From Dyella japonica A8 (GTDB lineage: Bacteria > Pseudomonadota > Gammaproteobacteria > Xanthomonadales > Rhodanobacteraceae), in contig NZ_CP008884.1 of NCBI RefSeq assembly GCF_000725385.1, positions 1,302,001 to 1,366,000 on the forward strand: a DNA stretch of 64,000 nt, written 5' to 3'. The notes under the pieces are model-generated. The model searched no databases. It was not told the DNA's origin and saw nothing but the letters and a program-made list of their open reading frames with translations. This document shows positions 18,442-30,309 of the stretch, piece by piece. Every line of letters begins with the position of its first letter. Position 1 is the stretch's first letter. Made by a program: the position numbers and the translations under genes.

Positions 18442-18474
18442 AAAGAGCCCGGGACATCCCGGGCTCTTTTTTTG
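18442..18474 (+). terminator. Rho-independent terminator of aceF-lpdA
   Basis: A perfect 12-bp stem AAAGAGCCCGGG / CCCGGGCTCTTT, loop ACAT, followed by TTTTT. The convergent gene at 18484-19533 ends 10 bp further, so the hairpin may also close that transcript. Confidence 0.93.
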
Positions 18475-18483
18475 TGCCTGCGA

Positions 18484-19533
18484 TCAGTTCGATTCGGTGA
18501 ACTGGATCGACGGGTTGCTGCCGCCCGCCGTCGTGCAGCTGCCCAGGTTGAGGTTGTTGCTCTCGCCCGTGCTGCCGGAGTTGGCGACGCAGGACGGTGC
18601 CGTGGTGGAGCCGTTGGTCACCGCCAGCTTCACGGTGATGTGCGAGCCGCTGTTGAACTGCGCTTCCGAGCCACCCGCGTTGCCGACCACGTTGAACTCG
18701 CCGACCTTCCACACCTGCGCCAGGTACAGCACGCTGTCGGCGCCGCTGGAGCTGTAGGCCGTGGTGCCGTTGGTGAACACCACCGTGTCCTTGCCGCCGG
18801 CGGTGACGCCGCCGCTCAGCTTGACGTTACCCAGCTGGGTGGCTGGTACGTCCGGCGCGGTGGTGGCGGCGCTGTTCTTGTAGCAGTCGCCTGCGCCGTC
18901 GCTGCCGAAGCCGGTCGGGCAGCGCGTGCCACCGTAGTTGATCAGCCAGTACTGCATGAACACGGCGGCCGAGCCTTGCACTTCATAGTCGGGCGCGTAG
19001 ACGAACTGCTGCCACACCGTACAACCCGAGTGGCCCCGGCAGGCGGAGGTGGTGTCGTTGAAACTGGAGTTGATCTGCAGCGAATACTCGTTCGGGCCAA
19101 GGATGCCGCCGCCGCCATACGCCGCCACGCCCACGCCGGTTTCCGACGTCACGCCCGTCACCGACGGGAATGTGCCCACGGCCTGCTTGATCAGGCTGGT
19201 GCTCTGCAGCGTGTAGTCGTTGCCATTGCCGGCGGTTTCCGCCGCACCACCGAACAGGCGGAAGCGCGGGGTCGGGGCAACGCGCGGCTGAAGCTCATGA
19301 CAGGCGGTCTGGTGCCAGATGACGCTGGGGTACGTGGCCTGGAAGCAACCTTCCGACGGCGTGGCGATCTGCGCCATGGCTTCGCGCCAGCTGGCGCGTG
19401 CCGTTTCTTCCATCGGGCTGACGTACGTCGCAGCCTGCATGGAAGCGCCGCCCGAAGGCGCGGCGTAGACAGCGGGAAGGAGGGCGGCGCTGATCAGGCC
19501 CGCGAGCAGCGCAATCTTGGTGTTTGCACGCAT
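18484..19533 (-). CDS. Secreted protein of unknown function
   Basis: A 349-aa precursor with signal peptide MRANTKIALLAGLISAALLP...YAAPSGG; GGGAGA lies upstream of ATG 19533. The mature protein is rich in Gly, Ser, Thr and Asn. It has about eight cysteines, some in pairs (EGCF...TACHE; SACRGHSGCT; TRCPTGFGSDGAGDCY; PSCV...GSCTT), suggesting a disulfide-stabilised extracellular beta protein. No catalytic motif is evident. Proteins like this occur in xanthomonads as hypothetical exported proteins. It is alone, with a long AT-richer leader region behind it. Confidence 0.72.
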   Translation of the reverse strand: MRANTKIALLAGLISAALLPAVYAAPSGGASMQAATYVSPMEETARASWREAMAQIATPSEGCFQATYPSVIWHQTACHELQPRVAPTPRFRLFGGAAETAGNGNDYTLQSTSLIKQAVGTFPSVTGVTSETGVGVAAYGGGGILGPNEYSLQINSSFNDTTSACRGHSGCTVWQQFVYAPDYEVQGSAAVFMQYWLINYGGTRCPTGFGSDGAGDCYKNSAATTAPDVPATQLGNVKLSGGVTAGGKDTVVFTNGTTAYSSSGADSVLYLAQVWKVGEFNVVGNAGGSEAQFNSGSHITVKLAVTNGSTTAPSCVANSGSTGESNNLNLGSCTTAGGSNPSIQFTESN

Positions 19534-20267
19534 TGAGTATCTCCCTTGGAACGCGAATGGTCATGGGTTGTCGACCGCGGACGATTCCGTCGGCCGATGA
19601 CAGGCAACAACTCACCTACACGCCGGCAACCCGAGGGTTGCAGCGAATCTCTTGCGATCTCATGGCTCCTTCCGGACGACGGAAGGTGAAGACTTCCCCA
19701 GTCACGAGCACTCGGGGAAACAGGGTGTCCCCTGAGCACTCAGGAGCGTTTGGTAACCCATGCGTCGCGCCGTTGCAAATCGAAAAAAAGTGCGTCGTTC
19801 GATGTAAGGAACACGACAGAATGCCTTGCATCGATCAAAGCGACACGAGGCATTGAGAACAAAGCAAATATCGTCTCGTCGACGCGAGAGGACGCATCAT
19901 CGTTGACGACGGTGCCCGCAAAAAAGCGCGAGCGTGAAAGTCGTCATCACAATGGCTTGTTGCAAGACTCGTTCATGACTGTCGTGGTCATGCAAAAAAG
20001 TGCCTAAAACAAGCCATTTTTGACATGGTCGACATGTCTGTGATGCGCTGCACATTTCATGCGGAGCGGTACGACGAAGTTGTGACTGCTTCGTGAAGTC
20101 GTCCGGCGACCATGGTCGTCGCCGACGATGCAACGTGGATGTCTTGCGTGAAAGCGAGGTCTTGCAGGAAGGAAATCTCGCTACGAGATGGATTGCCAGC
20201 TCACGCGGCCTGGCATGGCAAAGGCAACGCCGTGCCGTGGCGCTGCCGTTCCATCAGGCGTCCGGTG
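19534..20267. other. 730-bp gene-free, AT-richer region
   Basis: Base composition here (especially 19780-20060) is visibly lower in GC than the surrounding genes. No open frame has an SD plus protein-like composition. It holds the promoter of the leftward secreted protein gene, a GAGCACTC direct repeat near 19706 and 19733, the long-range inverted repeat described separately (19951-20023), and a GGCGAC/GTCGCC hairpin near 20105-20122. Possible roles are a long 5' leader, a small RNA or a relic of transferred DNA. Confidence 0.55.
19951..20023 (+). ncRNA. Candidate structured RNA or terminator (nested inverted repeats)
   Basis: A perfect 11-bp inverted repeat AATGGCTTGTT (19951-19961) / AACAAGCCATT (20008-20018) encloses a second, smaller inverted repeat CATGAC...GTCATG. 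The right outer arm runs into ATTTTTGAC. On the plus strand this would fold into a two-stem structure ending in a U-tract. No transcript boundary can be shown from sequence alone. Confidence 0.3.
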
Positions 20268-20936
20268 TCATTGGCCGATAGGGTCCAGCGCCGCCTTGAT
20301 CGGTGTCGAGGCATCCTTCAGGTATTGGATGGTTCCCCGCGTGCTGACGATCATCTGCTGCGACATACTCAGAAACTCCATCGGATCGACATCCTTGCCC
20401 AGGCGAATGCGCGTCTGCAGGTCGATCATGCGTGGTGCATTGAGCGCCAGGGTGGCGTTGTGCGTGGTCCAGTTCGCGGTTTCGCGCAAGGCCGCGTAGG
20501 CGACGGCGTAGCGGTGCAGGTGATCCGCGTCGATCCAGGTGGCCGACTGGTTGGCGACGGCCACGTCCCAGGCCTGGCTGTTGAAGGCCGGCCAGTTGAT
20601 GGCAAGGGTGAAGCCTTTGCTCTGCTCCCGGATGTGCTTGTTGATCTCCACATCCGACAGCCCCTTGCGAACGTCGTCGCTGATGGCCGTGTCGAGGGCG
20701 ATCAGCGGCTCGAGCTTCTTCTCATCCATGTCGATGGCGGCCTGGATGTCGCGCAGCGTGTTGCCCAGCTCCGTGTTGATCTGCTCGCTCGCGTGCTCGG
20801 CAGCATGTCGATGGTGCGCGTGCTCGATCCACTGTTCCAGGCCAAGGGCGGTGAGGATGCTGAGCACGATCATCAGGTAATGCTGCAGGAACTCGCGCAG
20901 CGAATGCCACTTCACCTTGGGTACTTCGACATGCAT
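20268..20936 (-). CDS. Membrane-anchored protein, unknown function
   Basis: A 222-aa protein with a short basic N-terminus, a single membrane segment (HYLMIVLSILTALGLEQWIE, about residues 19-38) and a long helical domain. The layout (N-terminal anchor followed by a helical, probably periplasmic, domain beginning EHAHHRHAAEHASEQI) resembles the DUF6090-type topology, but I cannot assign the family. It sits 60 bp downstream of the TPR-sulfotransferase gene on the same strand and may be in its operon. Confidence 0.72.
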   Translation of the reverse strand: MHVEVPKVKWHSLREFLQHYLMIVLSILTALGLEQWIEHAHHRHAAEHASEQINTELGNTLRDIQAAIDMDEKKLEPLIALDTAISDDVRKGLSDVEINKHIREQSKGFTLAINWPAFNSQAWDVAVANQSATWIDADHLHRYAVAYAALRETANWTTHNATLALNAPRMIDLQTRIRLGKDVDPMEFLSMSQQMIVSTRGTIQYLKDASTPIKAALDPIGQ

Positions 20937-20996
20937 GGGGTTTCGTCCATGGAGGGTATGAAGCAGCTTAGTGCCGCGCGGCAGCGGCGACGCGTG

Positions 20997-22868
20997 TCAT
21001 TCGTCGTAGCCAAGCCGGGCCATGACCGGCCGGAGGATCGGCAACACCGGCTCGAACTTTTCGCGGTAGGCGTGCCACCGGTTCACCGCCTTGCGATGAA
21101 TGCCCTCGGTGACCTGCGCATAGCTCGGCGTGCTGATGTAACCCTTGGCGCGGGCATGTTCGGCGAAGTGGGCCATCGGCGCCGTGTCGTCCACGTCGAG
21201 GAACTGGCCCAGGCGCACGACGTGCTCATCGAAGCGGCTGACCACCGATTCATAACGCCATTCGAGCACGCGCGGCGCGAACACCTCGACCTGCCGGTAC
21301 CAGTGTTCGAAGGCCTGCACATAGCCCTCGGCCAGCCGTTGCAGCGACGAGCAGAGCACCATGAAGGGCGGTGAGCGGAAGGGAAGCATGTAGCAGCTGA
21401 GCAGCACATCGCAGGGATGGCGCAGGCACATGATGATGCGCGCTTCCGGGAACAGGCGCGCGATCATGGGCAGGCAGAGCATGTTGAGCGGGTTCTTGTC
21501 GACGAGCCGCCGTTGCCCGAGGTCCGGAAGGACCTTGGCCGCCATGTCGCCATAGATCGCGCGCAGCTGGTTCGCTTCGCCCTGCGTCATGCGGGCCAGA
21601 TCGTTCGGGTACGACTGGCCGGCGGCCTGCATGCGTCCGATCAGCTCGTAGACGAAACCCCGCTCGTCCATGGAGCGGAAGTCCGGGTGCGAGTCGAGCA
21701 TCTGCTCCAGCAGCGTCGTGCCCGAGCGCGGAAAACCCACCACGAAGACCGGGCTTTCCCGGCTGGACGGGGCGGTCAATGGCGTCCAGCGGTCATGCTC
21801 GCGATGGCTGACACCGTGCGCCGTCATGGTCAGCGCGTGGCTGCCTTCGACGGTGAGTTCGGGCACCAGCGCGCTGGCGAGGTTCCATTGAATGGCATGG
21901 GCCCGTTCGGCGGCCTGCCAGGCTTCTTCGCGGCGGCCTTGCTTGTCCCGCGCGCCCGCCAGTCCGAATGCAGCGGTTGCGCTCGCCTCGGGCGCGTCGT
22001 CCCGGGCAAGCAGGTGTTCGTACAGTTCCGCCGCCAGTTCGGGCTGTCCGCGACGCAGTGCGATGGCCGCACGGGCCTGCCACAGCGCAGTGATCAGGGC
22101 GGGTGCGTGATCCTGTGGCGACGCCAGCACGTGCGCGGGTATGCGATCCAGTTCCGCCTGTGCGAGCTCGGTCTGGTTGCTGCGTTCGTGCATGGCCCCG
22201 CGAAGGACTGCTAGCCGCCACGACATGGCCTGCGCGTCCGGCCCGTCCGGCAGTTCGGCTTGCGACAGCACGTGGAAGGCGGTGGCCTGGTCGCCCTGGC
22301 CGGACAGCATCGTGGCCAGCAGCAGCGCTTGTTCCGCCGGCTGGGGCGGCCAAGTGGCCGCACCGGCGAGCATCGCCTCTTCGCCCTGGTTGTCGCCGCA
22401 CTGGTGACAGGCATGGGCCGCCTGCAGCCGCGCATCGACGAATCCCGGGATGAGCTGCACGGCATCGAGCAGCGCATGGCGCGCCTGCAGCCAGCGTTGC
22501 TGCTGTGCATACAGCAGGCCAAGGTTGTAGTGGACCTGGGCTTCCTGCGGCGCGAGTGTGCGTGCCTGCAGCAATGCGTGCTCGGCGCTTTCAAGATCGC
22601 CCAGCTGGCGTGCCACGACAGAGAGGTTGTTCCAGTACTCGGGAACCTGCGGGTGGCGGCGCACCAATCGCTGGAAGCTGTCCAGCGCATCCTGCAGCTG
22701 CCCGTTGCCCTGCTGGGCCGCGCCCAGCAGCAGCAAGGCGGTTTCGTCGCTGTCTTCGGTATCGCGCAGTGGCTCGCCGAGGGACAGCACGGTGGCCAGG
22801 TCGCCCCGATTGTAGGCGGCGAGCATGCGTGCGGTGCGTTCCGCGGTGGATGGCGAGTGATTCGTCAT
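20997..22868 (-). CDS. TPR-containing sulfotransferase family protein
   Basis: A 623-aa cytoplasmic protein. Residues ~10-330 are tetratricopeptide repeats (recurring A-x-x-x-L-G-x-x-Y-x-x-A/N-L pattern, for example PEYWNNLSVVARQLGDLESA and VHYNLGLLYAQQQRW). The C-terminal half is a sulfotransferase domain with the 5'-phosphosulfate-binding loop VVGFPRSGTTLLEQML at about residues 372-387, and later RIIMCLRHPCDVLLSC, which carries the 3'-phosphate-binding region. Such proteins transfer sulfate from PAPS or have been adapted to other transfers; the acceptor is unknown. A TonB-dependent receptor gene precedes it, a neighbourhood I recall as recurrent in xanthomonads. Confidence 0.88.
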   Translation of the reverse strand: MTNHSPSTAERTARMLAAYNRGDLATVLSLGEPLRDTEDSDETALLLLGAAQQGNGQLQDALDSFQRLVRRHPQVPEYWNNLSVVARQLGDLESAEHALLQARTLAPQEAQVHYNLGLLYAQQQRWLQARHALLDAVQLIPGFVDARLQAAHACHQCGDNQGEEAMLAGAATWPPQPAEQALLLATMLSGQGDQATAFHVLSQAELPDGPDAQAMSWRLAVLRGAMHERSNQTELAQAELDRIPAHVLASPQDHAPALITALWQARAAIALRRGQPELAAELYEHLLARDDAPEASATAAFGLAGARDKQGRREEAWQAAERAHAIQWNLASALVPELTVEGSHALTMTAHGVSHREHDRWTPLTAPSSRESPVFVVGFPRSGTTLLEQMLDSHPDFRSMDERGFVYELIGRMQAAGQSYPNDLARMTQGEANQLRAIYGDMAAKVLPDLGQRRLVDKNPLNMLCLPMIARLFPEARIIMCLRHPCDVLLSCYMLPFRSPPFMVLCSSLQRLAEGYVQAFEHWYRQVEVFAPRVLEWRYESVVSRFDEHVVRLGQFLDVDDTAPMAHFAEHARAKGYISTPSYAQVTEGIHRKAVNRWHAYREKFEPVLPILRPVMARLGYDE

Positions 22869-22887
22869 CCCTGAATCCTAGCAGCGG

Positions 22888-22917
22888 GATGGCCGCGACG
22901 GATTCGTCGCGGCCATC
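22888..22917 (-). terminator. Perfect 13-bp hairpin between receptor and sulfotransferase genes
   Basis: GATGGCCGCGACG / CGTCGCGGCCATC with a GATT tetraloop on the plus strand. There is no U-tract on either side. It lies 20 bp past the receptor stop and 20 bp before the sulfotransferase start, so it may stabilise the receptor mRNA 3' end or reduce readthrough rather than terminate fully. Confidence 0.55.
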
Positions 22918-22937
22918 CGGCCATGGTGCCGGTCAGA

Positions 22938-25850
<2,913 letters not shown>

Positions 25851-26020
25851 GGATGTCTCCCCGAATTTTTAGGCAAAAGAGTCCCCGCTATAGGCGCCTG
25901 GACGTCTATAGGTATTGCACCGCTTGTTGGGTTCCCCGCAGTCACTCTTTCAGGAAATCGGGACCGAGACAAGGCCTCTTTAACAATTCTTTCGGTCGCC
26001 GAACACCTACAGCTGTGGTT

Positions 26021-27124
26021 TCAGTTGAAACCAATGGCGCCGAAGAGATCGCTTTGCGCGGCAAAACTGTCTGCATCCACGAAGCCCGCCAGGCCCACGC
26101 CCACCAGCCGATAGCGCAGATCCGCCGGGCGTTCGACGCGATCACGCAGGGCGCAGGCGACGTCGGCAACTTCTTGCGATGAGCCGGGGCGTGTCGATGG
26201 CGTGAAGCTTCGCGTGAGCGTATGGAAGTCCGAGGTCTTCAGCTTCAGCACCACCGTGCGCGCCACGCGTGCGTGCGGGCCGCTGGCCTCGCGCTGGTGC
26301 GCCGCCCACGCCTTTTCCGCCAGGCGGCGGATGTGCGGCTCGATCTCCGCCAGCGTGAGGTCGCTTTCGAAGGTGTCTTCCGCCGACACCTGCAGGGTCG
26401 GGCGGTCGGGCTGCACGACGTGCTCGTCGATGCCCAGCGACAGCTCGTGCAGGCGCCGGCCCCAGCGCCCGAAGCGCTGCTCCAGCGCCAGCGCGTCCAG
26501 CGCCCGGAGGTCGGCGACGGTGGCAATGCCCAGTTCGGCCAGCCTCGCCTCCATCACCTTGCCGACGCCGGGAAGGCGTCCCACCTCCAGCGGCGCCAGA
26601 AAGGCCTCCACCTGGTTCGGGCGGATCACGAACAGGCCATCGGGCTTGCGCCAGTCCGAGGCTATCTTGGCGAGGAACTTGTTGGGCGCCACGCCGGCGG
26701 AGGCGGTGAGCTGCGTTTCGTCGCGAATGGCGCTGCGGATAGCTTCGGCGGTGGCCGTCGCCGAGGGCAGTTTCGTGTGCGTGGTGGTGACGTCGAGGTA
26801 GGCCTCGTCCAGCGACAGCGGTTCGATCAGGTCGGTGTGGCGCGCGAAGATCTCGCGAACCTGCCGCGATACGGCCTTGTAGCGCGTGAAGTCGGGTGGC
26901 ACGAAGATCGCCTGCGGGCACAGGCGCTCCGCCCGCACTGCCGGCATGGCCGAACGCACGCCGAACTTGCGGGCCTCGTAGCTGGCGGCGCACACCACCG
27001 AGCGTGCACCGCGCCACGCCACCACCACGGGTTTGCCGCGCAGCGAGGGATCGTCGCGCTGCTCCACCGACGCGTAGAACGCGTCCATGTCGACGTGGAT
27101 GATCTTGCGAGGCTGGGACGGCAC
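26021..27124 (-). CDS. dinB: DNA polymerase IV (Y family)
   Basis: A 367-aa translesion polymerase. The start is GTG 27124, giving PSQPRKIIHVDMDAFYASVEQ with the first catalytic Asp. SLDEAYLDVT contains the second acidic pair (Asp-Glu). The RxxY/K region (YKAVSRQVREIF), the thumb HhH (RLPGVGKVMEARLAELGI) and the little-finger domain are all present. Length is close to the E. coli enzyme. It extends mismatched or lesion-containing primers. It stands alone: the receptor is on its 3' side (170 bp) and a REP half-element on its 5' side. Confidence 0.95.
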   Translation of the reverse strand: MPSQPRKIIHVDMDAFYASVEQRDDPSLRGKPVVVAWRGARSVVCAASYEARKFGVRSAMPAVRAERLCPQAIFVPPDFTRYKAVSRQVREIFARHTDLIEPLSLDEAYLDVTTTHTKLPSATATAEAIRSAIRDETQLTASAGVAPNKFLAKIASDWRKPDGLFVIRPNQVEAFLAPLEVGRLPGVGKVMEARLAELGIATVADLRALDALALEQRFGRWGRRLHELSLGIDEHVVQPDRPTLQVSAEDTFESDLTLAEIEPHIRRLAEKAWAAHQREASGPHARVARTVVLKLKTSDFHTLTRSFTPSTRPGSSQEVADVACALRDRVERPADLRYRLVGVGLAGFVDADSFAAQSDLFGAIGFN

Positions 27125-27228
27125 AACGGGACACGGGGCGAAGGGGAGGCACAGTCAACCACGAAACCGCGGCGTTGGCGCGTGGCGTGGGTCGCATGGC
27201 CTGTTGCGCACAGGAACGCCGGCCACTT

Positions 27229-27252
27229 GTGGGAGCGCACCCTGTGCGCGAC
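27229..27252. repeat. Single REP arm
   Basis: One copy of the REP arm beginning GTGGGAGCGCACCCTGTGCG without an inverted partner. A degenerate TTGCGCACAGG lies just before it at 27204-27214, possibly the remains of the second arm. It lies between dinB and the QEGLA-family gene. Confidence 0.85.
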
Positions 27253-27262
27253 AGCTGCCGCC

Positions 27263-28588
27263 TTATTGCCAAGGTGTATGCAGGCTCTCGTCCACGCGCT
27301 GTTCTTCCAGTTCCACGAAGGTGTGGAGATCGAAGGTGTCGAGCCGGAAGCGCTGGGCCGCCGTAAAAAACGCCATCAGCGACAGGATGCGCTGCGGATT
27401 GCGCGCCCACGGCGGCACGTAGACGGCGCGCGCGATCAGGCCGTCCTGCAGGTAAGGGCTGAGCGTGATGACGTCGGAGGTGGTCACGCGGCCGGCGAAC
27501 AGCAGCGGCAGCATCTCCACGTGGCCCGCCTGCAGCACCTTGCGGATGAACACATAGATGCCCATCACGCCTTCCAGGTAGGCGGCATCCTTGGTGAAGC
27601 AGATGCGGCCGCGCGGATCGCCGCCACGGAAGATGCGTGCGGCGCTCTGGTAACTCTCCACCGGCGACTGGCCGGCGTCGAGAAAGCCGCGGAACACGTC
27701 GATGAAGTCCGCGCCATCCAGCGCGTTCTTGACCGCGACCACGCGCAGCGCAATGCGACGGAGTCGGTTGAGGTCGATCGAGCCGGTAATGATCTCCGAG
27801 AACGTCGCCAACCCTTCCTGCGCGCGGGTGGTGCGCGGCGCGCCCAGGCCCAGCGATTTGAAGTAAGGCTGGTGCTTGCCATTGAGCAGCGTCGCCGTAT
27901 GCACGAAGGCTTCGTGTTCGGTGAGTTGCTCCAGGTCCAGTGCGGAAAACAGCGCCGTCGAACGCAGGTTGATGCTCTTGCTTCCCGCCGTTGCCTTGGA
28001 CGGCAAGTCGGGGTCGAGCACGACTTTCACCTCGTCCTTGTCGAAGAACGGGCCCAGCCGTTCGCGCAGGCGCTGGGCAAATTCCTCCGCGGGAATGTCC
28101 GCCGGCACGTGTGGGATGCCTTCGCGGCTGATCAGGTCGTCGCTGATGGTGAGCAGATCCCTGGCGGCATCCACGGCGTTGGAGGTCTGCCCGGGATAGA
28201 TCGTGTCGGGACGCCCGTACAGTGCCGTCGAGCAACGGGTGAAAGCCGCCGTGCCGATGCCCATCAGCATTTGCGCGGCGGTGAGATAGCTCCACGCGGT
28301 CTTGAACAGCCAGTCGCCGATGGGGTGGCCACGGTCCAGCCTGGCCATGATGGTCTTCAGGGTGGCCGTCTCGCCGGTCAGGTCCGGCTGGTGTATGGGG
28401 GGCTGAGGCAGTACCGGGTTGCCCTTCTCCCAGGAAGCCATGAAGGCCGCCTCCATGGTCTGTGGCCAGTCGATGGCCTTCAGCACGCGGATCTTCTTGC
28501 CCACGGCGACCAGTTCGCGGTCGCCTGCCAGCAGGGGGCCAAGGGTTTTGTCGTCCTCGGGGGGGACGAGGCTCGCAACGGTGCTCAT
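27263..28588 (-). CDS. Flavohemoglobin expression-modulating QEGLA-motif family (MATCAP-type putative metallopeptidase)
   Basis: A 441-aa protein. ATG 28588 is chosen since GGAGG lies five bases upstream. It has the family-naming QEGLATFSE motif and, before it, TEHEAFVHTATLLNG. The latter contains His-Glu-x-x-x-His, the zinc signature of the MATCAP/DUF1704 peptidase fold, with the Glu of QEGLA as the likely third ligand. In other bacteria members were annotated as modulating flavohemoglobin expression; eukaryotic relatives remove C-terminal residues of tubulin. A zinc exopeptidase role here is inference. No signal peptide. Gene alone, flanked by a REP arm and a divergent permease. Confidence 0.88.
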   Translation of the reverse strand: MSTVASLVPPEDDKTLGPLLAGDRELVAVGKKIRVLKAIDWPQTMEAAFMASWEKGNPVLPQPPIHQPDLTGETATLKTIMARLDRGHPIGDWLFKTAWSYLTAAQMLMGIGTAAFTRCSTALYGRPDTIYPGQTSNAVDAARDLLTISDDLISREGIPHVPADIPAEEFAQRLRERLGPFFDKDEVKVVLDPDLPSKATAGSKSINLRSTALFSALDLEQLTEHEAFVHTATLLNGKHQPYFKSLGLGAPRTTRAQEGLATFSEIITGSIDLNRLRRIALRVVAVKNALDGADFIDVFRGFLDAGQSPVESYQSAARIFRGGDPRGRICFTKDAAYLEGVMGIYVFIRKVLQAGHVEMLPLLFAGRVTTSDVITLSPYLQDGLIARAVYVPPWARNPQRILSLMAFFTAAQRFRLDTFDLHTFVELEEQRVDESLHTPWQ

Positions 28589-28886
28589 GGTGCCTCCGGG
28601 CAATGCTTCAGCAGGGGAAGGGGAGCCGGATCGCGTTGGCGACCGAAGCCCTGACTATGGCCGGGGCGGGCAGCGCCCGATAGCGAAAAACTACTGATTG
28701 CCTTGGAGATTTCGTGGCATCGAGGGCGGTTTGCCGATCACGGCGACCGCGTGACCTTGCGGGGACCTGCCGTTGCGCCCCTCTTGCAGGGGCGGGCAAC
28801 CGCGTGTCTTCAGCCAGTCGAACAACCGGCCGCAGTCCGCTATCGTCCGTGCTTCCCACCTGTCGCGAAGGAAGCCGTGCCGCCCC

Positions 28887-30221
28887 ATGACTGCTGAGAC
28901 TTCTTCCGCCTATCTGCGCCGCCTGGGCACCTGGGATGCGGCGGCCATCGTGATCGGTGGCGTCATTGGCGGAGGCATCTTCCGCACCGCTTCCACGGTG
29001 GCCGAGCGCACCGCCTCGGGCGCGCAACTGCTGACGCTGTGGGCCATCGGTGGCCTGCTCACCCTGGCCGGCGTGCTCTGCTACGCGGAGCTGGGCGCGC
29101 GGCGGCCGCATGCGGGCGGTGTCTACATCTATCTGCGCGAGGCGTTCGGGCAGTTGCCGGCCTTCCTGTTCGGCTGGACCATGGCGCTCATCAATTACCC
29201 CGGCAGCGTGGCGGCCGTGGCCACTACCTTTGCGGACTATTTGTGCGCGGCCGTGGGGCTGGACACGCGGATGTGGGTGAAGCCGGTCGCGGCGGGCGCC
29301 ATTGCCTTCATCGTGGGCGTGAACTTCTTCGGCATCCGCGCCGGCTCCCGCATGCTCAATGTGTTCACCGTGCTCAAGCTGACCGCCATCGCATTGCTCG
29401 TGGTGGTGGGCGTGGTGCTGGCGCACGGGCAGTTCGGCGCCGTGCTGGCGACGGATACGGCCCACCCGGTGGCGCCCGGCGCGTTCTTCGGGGCGTTGCT
29501 GCCGGTGCTCTTCTCCTATGGCGGCTTCCACTACCTCAACGACCTGGCCGGCGAAGTCCGCGAACCGCAGCGAACCCTGCCGCGCGCGCTGGGCCTGGGC
29601 CTGGGCGGCGTGGTGATCTGCTACGTGATGGTCAACTTCGCTTACCTCGCGGGCCTGGGCCATGCCGGTCTTGCGGCCAGCCAGGCGCCGGCCGCCGACC
29701 TGATGCGCCGCCTGTTCGGCGAGAACGGCGCCACCGTGATCGCCATCGGTATCGCCTGCTCCACCTTCGGCTATTGCAGCATCGCCATTGCCGGCGGCGC
29801 GCGCGTGCTGCAGACCATGGGCGCGGACGGCATGTTGTTCAACGCCGTGGGTCGCATCCATGCGCGCTCGCACGCGCCGCGCGTGGCACTGGCGGTGCTG
29901 GGTGGCTGGGCCATCGTGCTGGTGGTTTCGGGCAGCTTCGGCCAACTGGTGGACTACACCACGGTGGGCGAGTGGTTGTCGCATGCGTTCGGCATCGCCA
30001 CGCTGTTCTGGTATCGCCGGCGTTTTCGCAACGAGCCGTCACCGTATCGCGTGCCGTTCTATCCGGTCTTGCCGCTGCTGTTTGTCTGCACGGTGCTCGG
30101 CGTGATCATCGTCACCTCCATCAAATCGCCGGGCGATGCCGGCATGAGCCTGGCGCTGATCGCCGCCGGTGCGCCGGTGTATTACGTGTGGCGCGCGTGG
30201 CAACGGAGGCGGGCTGCATGA
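28887..30221 (+). CDS. Amino acid permease, APC superfamily
   Basis: A 444-aa inner-membrane transporter with about twelve hydrophobic helices. TM1 carries the unwound APC motif AAIVIGGVIGGGIFRTAS, and the consensus amphipathic segment PFFGALLPVLFSYGGFHYLNDLAGEV is also recognisable in TM6 and the following loop. The C-terminus ends in Arg-rich VWRAWQRRRAA. The ATG at 28887 has AAGGAAG some 11-14 bases upstream; the frame could extend further but the upstream residues are not membrane-like. The substrate is unknown (amino acid:polyamine:organocation family). It is divergent from the QEGLA gene with a ~300-bp intergenic region. Confidence 0.9.
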   Translation: MTAETSSAYLRRLGTWDAAAIVIGGVIGGGIFRTASTVAERTASGAQLLTLWAIGGLLTLAGVLCYAELGARRPHAGGVYIYLREAFGQLPAFLFGWTMALINYPGSVAAVATTFADYLCAAVGLDTRMWVKPVAAGAIAFIVGVNFFGIRAGSRMLNVFTVLKLTAIALLVVVGVVLAHGQFGAVLATDTAHPVAPGAFFGALLPVLFSYGGFHYLNDLAGEVREPQRTLPRALGLGLGGVVICYVMVNFAYLAGLGHAGLAASQAPAADLMRRLFGENGATVIAIGIACSTFGYCSIAIAGGARVLQTMGADGMLFNAVGRIHARSHAPRVALAVLGGWAIVLVVSGSFGQLVDYTTVGEWLSHAFGIATLFWYRRRFRNEPSPYRVPFYPVLPLLFVCTVLGVIIVTSIKSPGDAGMSLALIAAGAPVYYVWRAWQRRRAA

Positions 30222-30309
30222 ATTTGCGTTTGCACGGCAGGCCAATCCAGCAAGGCAGCCTTCAGACGGCGCAGGCATACTGCCGCCAATTCCACGTACT
30301 GAGCCGCCG

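Noticed and set aside
26142..28295. A 717-codon minus-strand frame across the dinB and QEGLA genes
   Set aside because: It runs out of frame through two well-supported genes and a REP arm; the sequence is Arg/Gly/Ala-rich without features.
28589..28886. A 65-codon minus-strand frame (28691-28888) between the QEGLA and permease genes
   Set aside because: It would overlap the permease start, lacks a ribosome-binding site and has no recognisable features.
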